Positions 62,854-64,000 of a stretch of 64,000 bases of DNA are shown here, one piece after another (positions within the stretch are counted from its first letter, which is position 1; each line of letters begins with the position of its first letter). A model generated the notes under the pieces. It saw nothing but the letters and a program-made list of their open reading frames with translations. It was not told where the DNA came from and did not search any database. A program made the translations under genes and the position numbers. Source of the stretch: Marinobacter koreensis (GTDB taxonomy: Bacteria; Pseudomonadota; Gammaproteobacteria; Pseudomonadales; Oleiphilaceae); assembly GCF_023156285.1 (NCBI RefSeq), contig NZ_JAKZAJ010000002.1, positions 248,001 to 312,000 on the forward strand, written 5' to 3'.

Positions 62854-64000
62854 TCCTGAAAGCGGCCGGGCCTAAACGCATCCAGACAGATCGCGGGCTC
62901 CTCGCCGTCGATGATCTGAGCGATCACATCCGCACTGCCGGCGGACAGCGTCCAGCCGAAAGTGCCGTGACCGGTATTCAGATAGAGATTCTCGCGCGGA
63001 CCACGACCAATGATAGCCGGACCGTCCGGAGTCATTGGCCGGAATCCGGTCCAGGTTTCGGCCGCCTTCAGATCCGCACAGCCCGGGAATCGGGACTCCA
63101 CCGATTTGCGAATTGTTGCCAGCCGGCTTTCAGGGATATCCCGGTTGAAATCCGCCAGTTCAACGAACCCGGTCGCCCTCAGCCGATTGCCAAGGCGGGT
63201 ACTGACGACCTTGTAGTTGTCGTCGTGAATGGTACTGGCGGGTGCCCGATCCGCATCACGCAGGGGAACGGTGATGCTGTACCCCTTCACCGGATAGATC
63301 GGGAGGTTCAGGCCCAGCGGCCGGACCAGCGACGGCGACCAGCACCCGGCACTGATCACGAAGGCATCGGCCTGAATGACTTCCCGCAGCCCCTGTTCAT
63401 TGCGGATGGCGACCGCATCCACCCGGCGTTCACCCGCCACGAGATTTTCCACCTCGACGTTGAAACGAAACGACACCCCCTGCTTTTCGCACTCGGCGGC
63501 CAACGCCCGGGAAAACAGGTGACAATCTCCGGTGCCATCGGTGTCAAAACTCAGGGCACCATAGAGCGGCCCGGGGCCCACCATGCCGGGCTCGGCCTCC
63601 CGCGCCTGCTCGGGCGTCAGCAGACGGGAAGCGATACCCATTTCCTCAAGGAGCTGGTGTACCTCCCGATATCCGTCCATGGCTTCCGGCGTACTGGCCA
63701 GATGAAGCAGGCCCTTGTGTGCACCGTCGAAGGCAAGGTCGAGCTCCTTTTCCAGTTTCAGGAAACGATCCCGGCTATGCATACCCAGGCGCAGCATGGC
63801 ACGGCGATTGAGGCCGAACAGGCCCGGCGACCAGGCATACCGGAGCGTGGCAAACATGAAGCGCACGGCTTCCACAGACGGCGGTATACGAAGCTTCAGC
63901 GGCCCGTCGGCCTTGAACAGCCAGGGGATCGCCTTGAGTACCATGGACGGATCGGCCCAAGGATAGACCACACCGTAGGATCGCTGTGCCGCGTTGCCCT
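62850..64000 (-). CDS. dadA: D-amino acid dehydrogenase, 5'-partial
   Basis: FAD-dependent D-amino acid dehydrogenase that oxidises D-alanine to pyruvate at the inner membrane, passing electrons to the respiratory chain. The frame is open to the right edge, so the N-terminal FAD motif (about 45-50 residues) lies outside the window. Visible features: VYPWADPSMVLKAIPWLFKADGPL (family SPWAAPG...LKAI), LSFDTDGTGDCHLFSRALA, YPVKGYSITVPL, GFRPMTPDGPAIIGRG and NTGHGTFGWTLSAGSA. GTG at 63971 is internal, not a start. It overlaps the methyltransferase by 4 bases. Confidence 0.93.
   Translation of the reverse strand, partial: GNAAQRSYGVVYPWADPSMVLKAIPWLFKADGPLKLRIPPSVEAVRFMFATLRYAWSPGLFGLNRRAMLRLGMHSRDRFLKLEKELDLAFDGAHKGLLHLASTPEAMDGYREVHQLLEEMGIASRLLTPEQAREAEPGMVGPGPLYGALSFDTDGTGDCHLFSRALAAECEKQGVSFRFNVEVENLVAGERRVDAVAIRNEQGLREVIQADAFVISAGCWSPSLVRPLGLNLPIYPVKGYSITVPLRDADRAPASTIHDDNYKVVSTRLGNRLRATGFVELADFNRDIPESRLATIRKSVESRFPGCADLKAAETWTGFRPMTPDGPAIIGRGPRENLYLNTGHGTFGWTLSAGSADVIAQIIDGEEPAICLDAFRPGRFQE

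Noticed and set aside
1..64000. tRNA, rRNA, phage or insertion sequence remnants
   Set aside because: I saw no cloverleaf-type or CCA-ended segment, no rRNA-like stretch and no transposase or integrase motifs in any frame.

Overview
The window is a chromosomal stretch of a Gram-negative gammaproteobacterium, most likely Marinobacter or a close marine relative. That placement is an inference from gene content and protein flavour (ubiCA next to phoBR, FadE of the inner-membrane type, RapA, TmcA, CysZ, OmpA with thrombospondin type-3 repeats), moderately high GC and dense short intergenic spacing. I see no phage, integrase, insertion sequence, CRISPR array, rRNA or tRNA gene. Most of the window is ordinary core genome.

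Layout. 1-3.6 kb: ubiquinone genes ubiC (cut by the left edge) and ubiA, then phoB-phoR with a clear PHO box between ubiA and phoB. 3.6-10 kb: a response regulator with an unusual C-terminus, a lytic transglycosylase with rsuA, a one-domain asparaginase-like protein and a membrane c-di-GMP phosphodiesterase. 10-18 kb: ilvD, a very divergent phosphoketolase-like enzyme, a YIP1-type membrane protein, alanine dehydrogenase with a GST, an acyltransferase and a cold-shock gene with a leader of about 160 nt. 18-25 kb: fadE, rapA, cysZ and a VanZ-like protein. 25.2-25.45 kb: an unannotated RNA gene with all the hallmarks of the CsrB/RsmZ family (16 GGA motifs, most in hairpin loops, and an intrinsic terminator). 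25.4-31 kb: a methyltransferase, mnmH, mscS, a YbaK-type deacylase, ubiF and hinT. 31-36 kb: the phosphate uptake cluster, read leftwards as phoU, pstS, pstC, pstA, pstB, with a PHO box in front of pstS. 36-46 kb: a thioesterase, pyruvate:ferredoxin oxidoreductase (nifJ) overlapping a dihydroorotate-dehydrogenase-like gene, an MFS transporter, uppP, corA and uvrD. 46-57 kb: an aldehyde dehydrogenase, an acetylpolyamine/HDAC-family deacetylase, thiI, ppnN, a cytochrome c, an acyl-CoA hydrolase, an ankyrin lipoprotein and tmcA. 57-64 kb: a second UvrD-type helicase, an OmpA-family porin-like protein, a DUF4124 protein, a METTL25/GSTCD-like methyltransferase and dadA (cut by the right edge).

How the parts fit. 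PhoB/PhoR and the Pst/PhoU system form one phosphate-starvation circuit split over about 30 kb and tied together by matching PHO boxes. The CsrB-like RNA would sponge CsrA/RsmA and so control carbon storage, motility and biofilm; the c-di-GMP phosphodiesterase could be a downstream player, but that link is only inferred.

Two observations stand out. One is the CsrB-like RNA at 25218-25448. The other is a pair of stem-loop elements at 46512-46619 and 57252-57353. They share a 54-base two-hairpin core, while their long outer stems are almost perfectly self-complementary in each copy yet unrelated between copies. Each lies about 100 bases upstream of a UvrD-family helicase gene.
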